Positions 36,901-45,744 of a stretch of DNA of 64,000 nucleotides are shown here, piece by piece (positions within the stretch are counted from its first letter, which is position 1; every line of letters starts with the position of its first letter). The notes below the pieces were generated by a model. That model did no database searches, was not told the origin of the DNA, and saw only the letters and a list, made by a program, of their open reading frames with translations. The DNA comes from Apostichopus japonicus. Lineage: Eukaryota; Echinodermata; Holothuroidea; Aspidochirotida; Stichopodidae. The DNA is taken from positions 24,000,611 through 24,064,610 of the forward strand of contig NC_092576.1 in assembly GCF_037975245.1 (NCBI RefSeq), written 5' to 3'. The position numbers and the translations under genes were made by a program.

Positions 36901-37988
36901 ACTGTGATGGATAAGGAAGTTGATAGGGTAAACGACTTCTTGAATATAATGAATTAAAATTGGGTAAATAAATGCGTGGTGATAGGCTATGTTCTGTCCC
37001 CAACCTCTGCCAGAAGTTACAACGATCTCCTAGCTTCGCGGCGTAAGTTTACAGTAGTGGATGATGTCACTTAATGGTTTAATTTAATAAATATTCAAAA
37101 GGTAAAGCAGTAACCTAACTACATCGTTATATACGGAGGCGTATTCTTAGACAGTATTATCATCGTATAGTCCACGATTAGAAACATTCAGCTTTAACCA
37201 TTGACATGAAGGTTAATTCTTCCTATTTTATTACGCAAAATATCCAGTTATATCATTATCTTTGTATGCTAATCATTTTGTTTCAAACTTCACAACCATA
37301 TTCCAAATTAGAAGCTGTTTAAAAGTGCCATGCCACTTGGTTCACAGATAATTAATTATAGAAATGTACCGTTGTAATGGACGTTTATGGACAACCATGC
37401 AGATAAAGGCTGTCCATTTATGAATATTTCTCTCTTTTTATCTCCCTTTTGAAACAGCTCGCCCTAAACGAATTTGGTGCAGTATATTACGGAGACGCCT
37501 CTGTACGATTCAAGGAATCCCTTAAAGTATTGCTTCCGGGAATTGAGCATCACCATGGTTACATGACAACCATTCCAAACTTCAATCCAACGGATCCCAA
37601 ATATAAACATCATTATCAACTAACTGTACCAGAGATGTTCATCAAACTTGGCATAGATAGAGACGAGTATCGTGATTGCATCAACTGTGCTCCTCACCTC
37701 CAACCAAATACACAGCTAATTATAAATAGCACCACCATTCAAACGAAGCTCATGCAACCATGGCTACGGTGCGCAATGGTAAAAGAATGTATCGCGCCTA
37801 CAGGTTCAAGCAGAGCAAACCACCGACAAGACGCATCTGCAATCACACTCCTTGTTTATAAAAACTTGTTCGGAGAATGGACGGTGGAGGATAACGATAC
37901 CAAGAAGATGCTGGCAGTTTTATCCGTTAGGAGAGGTACAAACGGATTCGAGCATAATCCACAGTATTGTGTTAATGCCATTAAATGA
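24852..37988 (+). CDS. DUF1647-like single-pass membrane protein (five exons)
   Basis: The exons are 24,852-24,945, 25,984-26,130, 26,255-26,484, 27,276-27,380 and 37,458-37,988. Together they give 1,107 nt, or 368 codons plus a stop, with GT-AG introns and matching phases (1, 1, 0, 0). The N-terminus MNKSIAITLVALVSVSGFVL is a short hydrophobic anchor, predicting a type II Golgi/ER membrane or secreted protein. The body has LITAFSDNHYNEAMGYI, IVVYDLGL, LCNVELRMFNF, YAWKAIII and FGAVYYGDASVRF, in the order of the DUF1647 family of nematodes and other animals. DUF1647 has a glycosyltransferase-like look, but its reaction is not established and I assign none. Intron 4 is 10.1 kb and holds a dead LINE and a SINE head. 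Confidence 0.75.
24946..25983 (+). other. Intron 1 of the DUF1647-like gene
   Basis: AT-rich. A 60-codon minus-strand frame (25,377-25,559) has no recognisable motif. No mobile element was recognised. Confidence 0.55.
25984..26130 (+). CDS. DUF1647-like gene, candidate exon 2 (possibly alternative)
   Basis: The acceptor is TTGCTTTTTCAG and the donor is AACG|GTAAAA. The exon is 147 nt, a multiple of three, and phase 1 at both ends, so exon 1 also joins exon 3 in frame without it. It adds 49 stem residues (..KVVINVPEAANLNSYF..) with no family motif. It could be alternative or a spurious open stretch. Confidence 0.5.
26255..26484 (+). CDS. DUF1647-like gene, exon 3
   Basis: A long pyrimidine tract ends TTGTTGTTCGAG before the exon; the donor is CGAG|GTATTA. 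It encodes the stem and the first conserved blocks, LVLITAFSDNHYNEAM and KRIVVYDLGLS. A nearer AG at 26,269-26,270 gives the wrong phase. Confidence 0.75.
27276..27380 (+). CDS. DUF1647-like gene, exon 4
   Basis: The acceptor is CTTAATACAG and the donor AAC|GTGAGT; 35 codons in phase 0. It encodes VKRLCNVELRMFNFNDYPK and DLLTYAWKAIIIN, a block that in the family precedes the 'DASVRF' segment of the next exon. Confidence 0.8.
27381..29845 (+). other. Intron 4, upstream part: nothing recognised
   Basis: AT-rich intron sequence with several CAAGTCAAGTC-like short repeats (28,740-28,800 and 29,460-29,510). No coding or RNA feature could be supported. Confidence 0.55.
29846..29920 (+). mobile_element. 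tRNA-derived SINE head
   Basis: Box-A-like TTTAGCTCAGTGGTTAACCC and box-B-like GAGTTCGAGTC are spaced as in a tRNA and followed by non-tRNA sequence. The acceptor arms do not pair, so it is a tRNA-derived retroposon or pseudo-tRNA. Confidence 0.6.
30579..31130 (-). pseudogene. LINE reverse transcriptase, C-terminal half
   Basis: Begins in motif B/C territory: LLFIIYVNDLY, then FHIISYAGDTNLFF, where the usual YADD has become YAGD, losing a catalytic aspartate. It continues with KLSLNVKKTTSIVF and FLGIYIDNHLSW, typical of Jockey-group reverse transcriptases. It ends in a stop at 30,579. Confidence 0.85.
31362..31751 (-). pseudogene. LINE reverse transcriptase, N-terminal half
   Basis: PPAAGFDGVPAIIVKHVA, RVVPVFKPGEKES, NNYRPVSVLPFFSKVIAKIM and FGFFPNRSTTHA are canonical fingers/palm motifs of non-LTR reverse transcriptases. 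The frame is lost near 31,362 and the downstream half lies in another frame, with a gap or deletion around motif A. Confidence 0.85.
32116..32508 (-). pseudogene. LINE AP-endonuclease fragment
   Basis: VNARSLNSNF, FYVIGITETWI (catalytic Glu region), GRGGGVALYI and FIELQASHSPIIIVIIIYCP match the APE-type endonuclease of CR1/Jockey-like LINEs. The C-terminal endonuclease motifs between 31,800 and 32,116 are degraded. Confidence 0.8.
33190..33480 (-). pseudogene. LINE ORF1 fragment
   Basis: The minus strand reads GTRIYINEELTRRNQELFAR and ARKHERVHRSWTLDGKMFV. This resembles the 'I.EDLT..N..LF..AR......W..DG.IFV' C-terminal segment of ORF1 proteins of CR1-like LINEs. It lies upstream of the endonuclease, as expected. 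Confidence 0.55.
33492..33548. repeat. (CATA)n/(CACA)n microsatellite
   Basis: ACATACATACATACAT array with CACACA interruptions, next to the ORF1 fragment of the LINE. Confidence 0.9.
33549..37457 (+). other. Intron 4, downstream part: nothing recognised
   Basis: AT-rich intronic sequence. A stretch at 35,200-35,600 has loosely repeated TATTTCATTA motifs. No gene, RNA or mobile-element ends were identified. Confidence 0.55.
37458..37988 (+). CDS. DUF1647-like gene, terminal exon 5
   Basis: The acceptor is TTTTGAAACAG. The exon has 176 codons and a TGA stop. It starts LALNEFGAVYYGDASVRF, the most conserved family block. It has six cysteines, including the CINC pair and one three residues before the end of the protein, suggesting disulfides in a lumenal domain. 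Possible N-glycosylation site: INSTT. Confidence 0.85.
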   Translation, partial: LALNEFGAVYYGDASVRFKESLKVLLPGIEHHHGYMTTIPNFNPTDPKYKHHYQLTVPEMFIKLGIDRDEYRDCINCAPHLQPNTQLIINSTTIQTKLMQPWLRCAMVKECIAPTGSSRANHRQDASAITLLVYKNLFGEWTVEDNDTKKMLAVLSVRRGTNGFEHNPQYCVNAIK

Positions 37989-38179
37989 AAACACAGGTTT
38001 TAAAGGTTGATTGTCTTGGTTTTTATTTTGTTTCTACTAAACAGGTATTCGAAAATAATGAATTTATGCTGAATTGGGTTTATTTTTATTCCCCATGTAA
38101 CACCACTCTTCTATTATATAAATTGAGTTTTGTAGATAATTTATTGCCTTTTTGACTGCTTGACAAGTGTTCCACATGG

Positions 38180-38472
38180 CTATTTCGTTGGCGAATTGGC
38201 TGATTTTGGTATTACTGACTTTACATATAAAGAGTAGAGTAGAGGACTAAGTACTGAACCTTGGAGAGTGCCAGCTTCTAGAATAAAAGGATCAGGATCA
38301 GTTGAAACTTGATAATTTGTATTTGAGACCATTATGCCAGGTTTTATCGAATGCCTTTTGTGCATCAAGGAACACTGCCGTTTTACTTTTAAATTATATT
38401 TTGATTACTTCAGTTGATCTAGCAATGGGGTTTAATTTAGATGTATTCGTCCTGAAACCGGATTGGGAGGTG
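38180..38472 (-). pseudogene. LINE reverse transcriptase, motif A-B fragment
   Basis: FLDAQKAFDKTWHNGLKYKL (motif A) and, in a shifted frame, ILEAGTLQGSVLSPLLYSLY (motif B) lie on the minus strand. The sequence ends before a recognisable FADD motif. Confidence 0.75.
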
Positions 38473-40412
38473 TTAAAGGATTGGTTCAGGTGGCACACAA
38501 AAATATTTTTTCTAAATAAAATATCCATAAAAGAGTTAGGCCATCAGCTGAAGCTCAAAATGTGGCTGTAAAATCAGTTTCGTTCCAGCAACACCGGGTC
38601 TAGATTTTTAATGCATTTTGGGGTAGTTTAATGCATCACAAACATTATATCAAAAGTTCTCCAAAAAATTTCCTGCAGTATTTTTGTAAGAAACCCTTGA
38701 AATTGGGTATGTTATGTAGACATTACGTGCTACGATGCTATGTATTAGGAACACATGTGCTAACGTTAGATTTGGTACAGTGGTGCATACATACCACTCT
38801 TTTCTTGTTAAATTACGACTGATATATTTTTTTTTGTATAATAGTTGGGTCAGGGTTACAAGAATGGTGGAAGAGGATTCTGGTCTAAAGGTCAGTGAGG
38901 GTTGTTTTCAGGCATTACAAGTTGTGCCCCCCCCCCCCTCCATTTTCGCCAAAATGGTAAAAAATCACATTTTCAACTTTGAAATATTAAATACAATTTT
39001 TGCACATTATAACTTAAGGGTTTTAATTATAAAAATGTACCACTTTTAATAAACTCAGATATAATGCTTTGTAATAAATCAAATATTTTTAGATTTTCCC
39101 CCTATGTTATGAATGCATTTCGTCTGTGCATGTATGCGTAAATATACACATATAATGAAAAGTTCCTCTCCATAATTGTTACACTCCCCATCCAAACTGT
39201 TTTACAAATGCGACCCCCTCCCCCTCTACTTTACATGTAGCTAAATCCCTAGTTACAATGAGATGTACCAATGCCCCAAGACCAGTGAGCTATTTCTTTT
39301 GTATAAATCAATATATAAGTTGGCACACTAAGACGTCATGGCATATCGTAGATGTGAAATAAAGTTATAGTCGGTATATATCCGTTACCTTCGTACTCTT
39401 TCTACAGTCTCCTGCAAAACTAGGTACTTTCTCCTTGTTATTGAAACGACATGTTTATAATTCGTATTCCTGCAAAAAGAGTTTCCAAGGGAGTTAACAC
39501 ATAAAAGAAAAGATCGACAAGGTTTCGAATGGCATTTTGAATAATAATAGTTCTATATTCTACAAATAATATGAATAATAAAGGTGAATGGTACAAATAA
39601 GTGAATAACGAAGACAGTTAACTTAAGCCCCAGATATAAAGAAATAATGTATCTATTAAGACTGGGTCGATACACTCAATGGTATAGTAGAGCTGGGCCT
39701 TTGCGATGATTCAAGATACAGGTTCTTCATCAAAAGGCGCGGCGCGGAATTAATAAGTGATTAAAAGTTCATCCAAGGACAGTTGTACTAGTCTTAACAG
39801 TATCCACTTCAATTCACTGCATGGAAGTCAGATATGGTATGGAAAAGGGAAAGTCTATTCCATAGTAGAGGTGAAGATAATTAGATGAAATAAAAGTCAC
39901 TAAAGACTTGAATATCCTTCAGTCAAAACTTGAACAGATGCACAGAACATATTAACAATATGAATAAAACAGGTAACGAAATGTTCCGGCAAACAATAAA
40001 GAACCGTGATATTGGAACAGGGTCAGGGGCGATGGTTCCCCAACAACAGTATATAAACCTTTGACTGGTTTCAGGACGCGGTATTTGCGTCATCGTCATC
40101 AGTAAATGTAGTTGTGAATATGCAAGAGGTAAAGCATGCCCATAACACCCTCCTCCCCCCTCCCATCCCCTCTAAAAAAAAAATGTGTGATTTGAAGAAA
40201 ATGTGGATATTTATCAAAGGTGTCTGGTAGGTAGGGTAAGCTACGTAAAACTACTAATAGCTAAAATGAATATATGAATAAGATCATGTTTACTGGTTCC
40301 TTTAAACTGTGGGGAACAAAATAATGACAACATGACTTTGAAAAAGTTAACCCTCTTCACAAACTTCAAACTTGATTAAAATTTCAGACTAAGATATCGA
40401 GATTTAACACCA

Positions 40413-42365
40413 TCACAGTTCATCCTCCAAATCATCTTCCCCTGCATCAACAATCTCAACATCTTCTTGGAAGTTGCTGCAATTTCTATATTTACATAGG
40501 TCTGTACACGGTAGTTGTGCATTCATCCAGGAACATCTTCCTTTAAGACATTTGCCGACTCTACAGCTACTGCTGACAAACTGAAGCAAAACATCTGGGT
40601 CAGGTGGCTTCGTCATCCAAGTGATTATAAGGTCATCATTTTCAAGTTTACATCCATGTCCCTCTGGTGAGAGTGCATCAATCCTTGGCTGCAATGCCCT
40701 ACTGTGAATAGCAGCCTGGTTGGTGCAGCGCTTAACATGCTGGATCAGGGCATCTTTTGTTGGTGGTAAACTCTGCTCTGAGGAGGAGATGAACAGAACA
40801 CCTTGTACCATGAAATTGGATATTTTTGAGTCTCACATTTTATGATGGGGTACCAATATAATTACAATTCAGCTAGAAATATGTTGCAAATTTCTTTAAT
40901 AATTTCAATGGAAAGATTAACCTGATATTGCATCTCAAAGCGTTTAGAGAATTTTTTAATTTTCCTTGGGGGAGGACCCCCATATTCCAAAAGTCCTAGA
41001 TCCACCCCTGAACACTCAATGAACCACACATTGAAGAGAGTACTTTACCTTTCAAGATCTGTATGTCTTCCTTGTCAAGAATTGTATCTAGTTTCTTCAA
41101 CATAGAGAGTGGTACCTCACTTCAATGGCAACACGGTCTTTTCCTCTAATATTCATAAAATCTGGGCTCATCTTTTTCCGCTCTGCTGCTTGTCGAAGCA
41201 ATACCTTAATAAAATTAAATAAAAAAAGCAAATTTTTTTGCATTTTCTGTTGATCAAAATGTAAGTTTGAACAAATAAGAACTAAGACAATTTTATTTAT
41301 ATACCATGTGATCTGCTCATCTTCTATGGACAAACAAAGACACATTCAAATTTTGCAAACCAGTGTCATGCAAAATGAATTAAAACAGGCTTTTTTTGAC
41401 AGTACAGTACATTATCTCTTAATGTTATGGTTTAAATTATACAATGGTAGATTATATCTGTTACTAATAATAAAGGAGACAGATACTTGTTCATTTTGGT
41501 AAAGCTAGACAGGCTGACCATAAGACCTTGCAAATCTAACCTTATTGCACCTTTGTTACACTTATTTTTCTAACTAATATAATTCAAATATCATTCATTC
41601 AAATAAAGGGCCACAGTAAGAAAACTATGAAGCCTGTATTTAACACTTAGGCTAGTGCCCCAGATGGAGAATTTGAAACAAATTTCCGTTCCTACCACCT
41701 TATAACAAAACAAATCTGATGACCATGCCACTAAGTAATTATATTATGTTCAGGTCCAACACTGTGCCCTTTGACTTGGATTCTATCCCTTAAGAGCTAC
41801 TGATCTTGCATTATGCAACTTCTCTTAACACTTCAACTATGCCACAGAAGTACAAGTACAGTCGTGTAGTATGCTTAGGCTTACCTCCATCGAAAGTCTC
41901 TGCCTGCTGCAGCTTGTCCCGTTTGCAACGCCTAGTAATGTATTGTTTCTTTTCCCACATATAATATATTGAACAGGCAATACACCAGAGCTTCTGCTTG
42001 GTTTCCTCGATCTTTTCCGTCAATTCTTCGTTTAAAATCATATGGGGTCTCCTCTGGAACTGTCCGTTTTCTTGCAGCAATGTGCTTGCTATCAATGAAC
42101 CGCCTGTAACACTTATCGTGGAACCCCATCATACTATGCTGTTGAACACACGCTTGATCGTAGTAGGCCATGGAGTAATCAGTAGTACGGCGATATCACC
42201 GTCTCCGCCGCTGAGATTAAGCCAATCTTTAGCGCAGGAAGTAACTTTATTCCATCTTTTATTCGTCAGTGCCTTGAATGCTTCAAATTTTACAGATTCA
42301 ATGTGCACTGAGCACTGTAGATTTCCGTGTGTCGGAGACTGACTAGCGCCCGTGGGAGCCGCCAT
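40413..42365 (-). pseudogene. Transposon-borne multi-exon gene, Cys-rich C-terminus, frameshifted
   Basis: The gene starts MAAPTGASQSPTHGN at 42,365. Blocks follow in three frames: WNKVTSCAKDWLNL; then MGFHDKCYRRFIDSKH (42,171 frame); then KQKLWCIACSIYYMWEKK ending at a GTAAGC donor (about 41,885). A middle exon (about 41,200-41,050) has IRGKDRVAIEVRYHSLC after an AATTTTATTAAG acceptor. The last exon (from about 40,777, after CATCTCCTCCTCAG) has LPPTKDALIQHVKR, then ITWMTKPPDP and C-rich SSSCRVGKCLKGRCSW..LPCTDLCKYRNCSN. As I recall, this layout belongs to a widespread invertebrate protein family carried by transposons, with unknown function. Two frameshifts in exon 1 suggest decay or assembly errors. 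Confidence 0.55.
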
Positions 42366-42831
42366 GTTTGTTGTTTTCTACAAAGATTGCACACAGAACT
42401 CATGGCTCATTGGACAATTCATATCACATGGTACAGATATCTCACTGGCGCACAACTTTTGAACGTAAAACGGCAGGTTTCTTAACATACGCAATAAAAA
42501 ATATAGTTCGATCTTTCGAGCGGAATTGCAAAAAAACTGCAGGAAAGTACATGGAGAACTTTTGGATCATTAATCTTAGTTAATTTATGTATTCAATGCT
42601 GTAGAGAAATTTTAGACCCGCAGTTGCTGGAACGAAACAAGCGAATTTCGACCTTCAGCTGATGGCCTAAGTGTCCTGCCATTTGCAGCTTGTTTTATTA
42701 TAAGCATCGAGAAAAATTGCAAACAATGTGAATCCTATGTACGAGACTGGCATAATTAATATATTGACCCCTGACCGTGTGACGTCAAATCCTCACTTTT
42801 CTATTCTTACACAATCCACAAAACAACGCTA

Positions 42832-43233
42832 GTGATTATAGTAGTAGTCAAAATGCCTACGTGTCAAGCTTTCAGCTGTTCTAATAAGCCTTCAAATTCT
42901 TCTGAATTAATGTTTTTTGCCATCCCTGATCCAAGAAAGGATCCAGAGAGATGTCGTGCGTGGATACACAACATCGGAACGGACAAATTCAAGTTCCAAC
43001 GCTACAAATTCAACAGGAACCGAGTTGTTTGTGAGGAGCATTTTGCACAATCTTGTTTTGAGACGGACATGTCTGCAGCGTTAGGGCTTTCCCCTTACCG
43101 AATCAGGTTGAGACCTACCGCAATTCCAACAATTTTTTTGCGCATACAAAACCTTCAGATTCACGTCCGAGTAGTTCAAGACGTTCCGATGAGTTTGACA
43201 GATTTTGATAGAATATTAACGATATCATTATGA
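42832..43233 (+). CDS. THAP-type zinc-finger ORF of the TTAA transposon
   Basis: The track start at 42,832 can be moved to the ATG at 42,853, giving MPTCQAFSCSNKPS. This is a THAP domain (C2CH zinc finger): Cys pair at residues 4 and 9, a conserved Trp in RCRAWIHNI, VCEEHF with the third Cys and His, and the closing RLRPTAIPTIF like the 'AVPTIF' of THAP proteins. THAP domains bind DNA and are present in P-element and some Kolobok transposases. The frame ends 29 residues after the domain at 43,231. No catalytic domain follows on this strand, so it may be an N-terminal exon or a stand-alone DNA-binding factor. Confidence 0.8.
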   Translation: MIIVVVKMPTCQAFSCSNKPSNSSELMFFAIPDPRKDPERCRAWIHNIGTDKFKFQRYKFNRNRVVCEEHFAQSCFETDMSAALGLSPYRIRLRPTAIPTIFLRIQNLQIHVRVVQDVPMSLTDFDRILTISL

Positions 43234-44080
43234 CATTCCAATGCTAAAAAGTCGCACTCGTATACTCGTATGTGCATAATGTAGCGTAGGCCTAGTAACA
43301 ACGTTGCGATACAAAATGGCTATTGGTGTCAGCTGTGTTGTAACGCTACAGGTAAAAGTTACAACATACCGTGTAGCCTGTGGTAGGCCTGCATTAGTAC
43401 ATATGATAAGCCCTAGAATCTCTGTGCATTAATTTATTTGGAATTGCGTCGAATTAATGTCTGTGAATGCAATTATGACCCTTCTAACAACAGAAAATAA
43501 CAACAAATGTCGGTTTGACTGGTGTAAACAAACCGGAGAGACAAATATATAAATATATTCATCATGAATGAAAAGGGATTGGGGCATTCAGGCTATATAA
43601 GTACCGATTGGTGTATAGGGATTTGGTGTAGATTCCCTGTGGTATCTATATATCCTGTAACAAAAAACTCTACATTCACCTTACATGCGGCAAATGCCAT
43701 ACTAAAATGTACATAAATTTCAACAGATTTATTGTCTAAGAACTGTAAACGAAGAGAAACGAGTGAAGAAACAACAAGCAAGAGCGATCGTAGGTTTCCA
43801 TGAACAGTATATACGCGATGTACGTACAGCTGTACTGCACTGTGTTTACCTACTTGTACTGCAGCCAGAACGGCAGACCGTGTACACGATGTTGATTGGC
43901 TGTTGTCAAAGTGAGGACTTGACGTCACTGCCTAGCGTACGAGGCTAAAAGCTTTAAAATTTAGATTATTTTTCAAATTGCGATTCCTTAATTACTGCAT
44001 GAGAGAAAAATCTGAAACCTTGTGTGGGGGTAGGAAAAAATGTAAGCTATCATCTAATGAAAGGGTTTTGTGTACCTGAA
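43234..44080. other. Right arm of the TTAA transposon, no gene
   Basis: Non-coding. AAAGTGAGGACTTGACGTCAC (43,907-43,927) is an inverted copy of GTGACGTCAAATCCTCACTTT at 42,780-42,800, so the THAP ORF is bracketed by inverted repeats about 1.1 kb apart. Confidence 0.6.
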
Positions 44081-44093
44081 CCAATCCTTTTAA

Positions 44094-45100
44094 GAGGTTA
44101 TTGCTTTCTACGTGGGTTCTTATTCTGTTATCCGTTATGTTTTCGAATATTTTTCCTATTGCTGAAAGTAGGCTAATAGGTCTTTACTTGTATGGGTTTG
44201 ATCTGTCTTGTTTCATTTAACTAAGAGTATTGTAAGCGCATGTTTCCATGGCCTTGGAAAATAGCCTGTTCTGAGTGTCTCGTTAAAGAAATGTAGAGTT
44301 AGTTTTATAAAGCTATCTGGGCATTTTTTTAGCATTATGTACATTACCCCATCTTTCCTAGGAGAGGAACTACTTTTTGATTTTTTATTGCCCTTTTTCA
44401 TTCTTTATGACAAATTGGTTTGGTAAGGGTTTTTGGTCATCCAATGTTCCATTGGTGGATAGGGAAAAGTTATTGACATTTCTTTGGACAAATTTGTCTA
44501 TTTCTTCTTTAAAGAGGTTATTGAAATTTGGGTCAGTCGGGACAGTAAAGATGTAGTTTTAAAAGTAGTTGCGAAGAGTTTAATTTGTTCTTTGGAGTTT
44601 TGAATTTTGTTCCCCTTTTTATGAATTAAATAATTAGTGCTGATTCCTAGGTTTGGATTTTCTGTCGGTTTAAAGATGGCATGAATTTTTTTCCAAAATG
44701 TTATGGGTCTTTTTCTTTTGGAATGTTGGTATACTCTTTTTCAATGCATAATTTCCTTTGTATTTTAATTTTGTTGTTAATTTCATTTTTTTATTATGTT
44801 TATTTTAATCTTTAGTAAAGCAATTTTAGTTTTTTTAAATTCCTTTCTCAATTTTCTCCTGGCCTTGACTAAATTAAGGATTTCATTTGTAAGGGACCAT
44901 TTGTTATTAACGCTTACTTTTAAGGGGCATTTTTTATTGAAGATATCCAATATAATTTTTGAGAGGGTTTGGGGTGTTGTATCAATTTGTTCAAACGTTT
45001 TTTTTCTTCTATTATTGGTAATTATTAAATCAAGTAATTCTTGTTTGCCAATAAAGGGGTCAGTGACAAGGAGTAGCAGAAGTTGATCAAACTGCGTCAA
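44094..45100 (-). pseudogene. LINE endonuclease C-terminus and RT N-terminus
   Basis: The 44,783-45,100 frame has ELLDLIITNN, the common end of LINE endonucleases, followed by a Lys-rich linker (KARRKLRKEFKKTK). The 44,213-44,401 frame has RKDGVMYIMLKKCPDSF and GYFPRPWKHALTILLVK, the start of the reverse transcriptase. Frames differ, so the copy is broken independently of the transposon insertion. Confidence 0.75.
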
Positions 45101-45110
45101 AGTTCAATAC

Positions 45111-45744
45111 AGGGGAACTTGAAATGCAGCTATTGGTCAAGACAAATTAGTTGGGACGAGGTATATCATGTCCCCACCACTGAAAAAAAGAGTTGGTGGG
45201 GACGCGTCCCGCTGTGCCCACCAGGATCTGAGCCCATGGTTTGGAGGCTGTTCATCCTGGTAGGCCATTTTCATGCTCACTGATATGATGTGATATCTGC
45301 TGTTTGCTTATCAAATTCGAATAATTGAAATGAGACTGTAATAAATAACTTTTATCTGTTTATTGTTCAATGCCCCATATTCTTTTCATTACGAAAGACG
45401 CACAGTTTCAAGTTCAGTACACACCGAATTCTCTATCTGCCTTCAGTTAAGGTAAGATCTTGGGATTTTCATCCCATATCGCTGGATATTGCTAGATATC
45501 CATACAGTACAGTGACCTTGGCGTTTCTTAGGATTTTTCGGGGCCTGATCTTGGGAAATTGCAAAATCGGGAGTGGTCATAGTCCACTTAGGTCAGTGCA
45601 CGACCTCTAGACGTCACTAATACACAACTCGATCACTAGTCTTGTTATCGATAAAGTGGTGTGTTGCCGGATTTTGTCAAAGTTTTGGTACTACGGGCGG
45701 AGGTTATTAAATTTCATAACTCATCGGGAAGCGATCAGAGGGTT
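45111..45744. other. No gene recognised
   Basis: Short spacer between the second LINE fragment and the TATCTGGC-rich element. An ORF at 45,083-45,283 has no motif. Confidence 0.5.

Larger units (their letters stand above)
38477..44089. mobile_element. 5.6-kb TTAA-flanked DNA transposon with THAP gene (Kolobok-like?)
   Basis: TTAA at 38,473-38,476 and 44,090-44,093 brackets inverted ends AGGATTGGTTCAGGT..CACA and TGT..ACCTGAACCAATCCTT. The flanks belong to one LINE whose frame reads through when a single TTAA is kept. TTAA duplication is used by piggyBac and Kolobok elements; the THAP domain inside and the absence of CCC ends favour Kolobok. A second inverted-repeat pair (38,537-38,600 and 42,600-42,673) lies inside, so the structure may be nested. 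Confidence 0.75.
38160..45110 (-). mobile_element. Second LINE fragment, split by a DNA transposon
   Basis: The minus-strand LINE protein runs from 45,100 down to 44,094 and continues at 38,476 down to about 38,160. Pieces in order: LDLIITNNRRKK (end of the endonuclease), PRPWKHALTILLVK, a 'YRPV-LLSAIGKIFEN'-type block (44,110-44,190), FLDAQKAFDKTWHN (38,340-38,385) and GTLQGSVLSPLLYSLY (38,205-38,260). Removing the insertion with one TTAA restores a continuous frame. The 3' part after motif B is lost and frameshifts are present. Confidence 0.8.

Noticed and set aside
39660-39735. Possible tRNA-like sequence (CAATGGTATAGTAGAGC...GATTCAAGATACAGG)
   Set aside because: The box B match is poor and arms do not fold; not enough to call.
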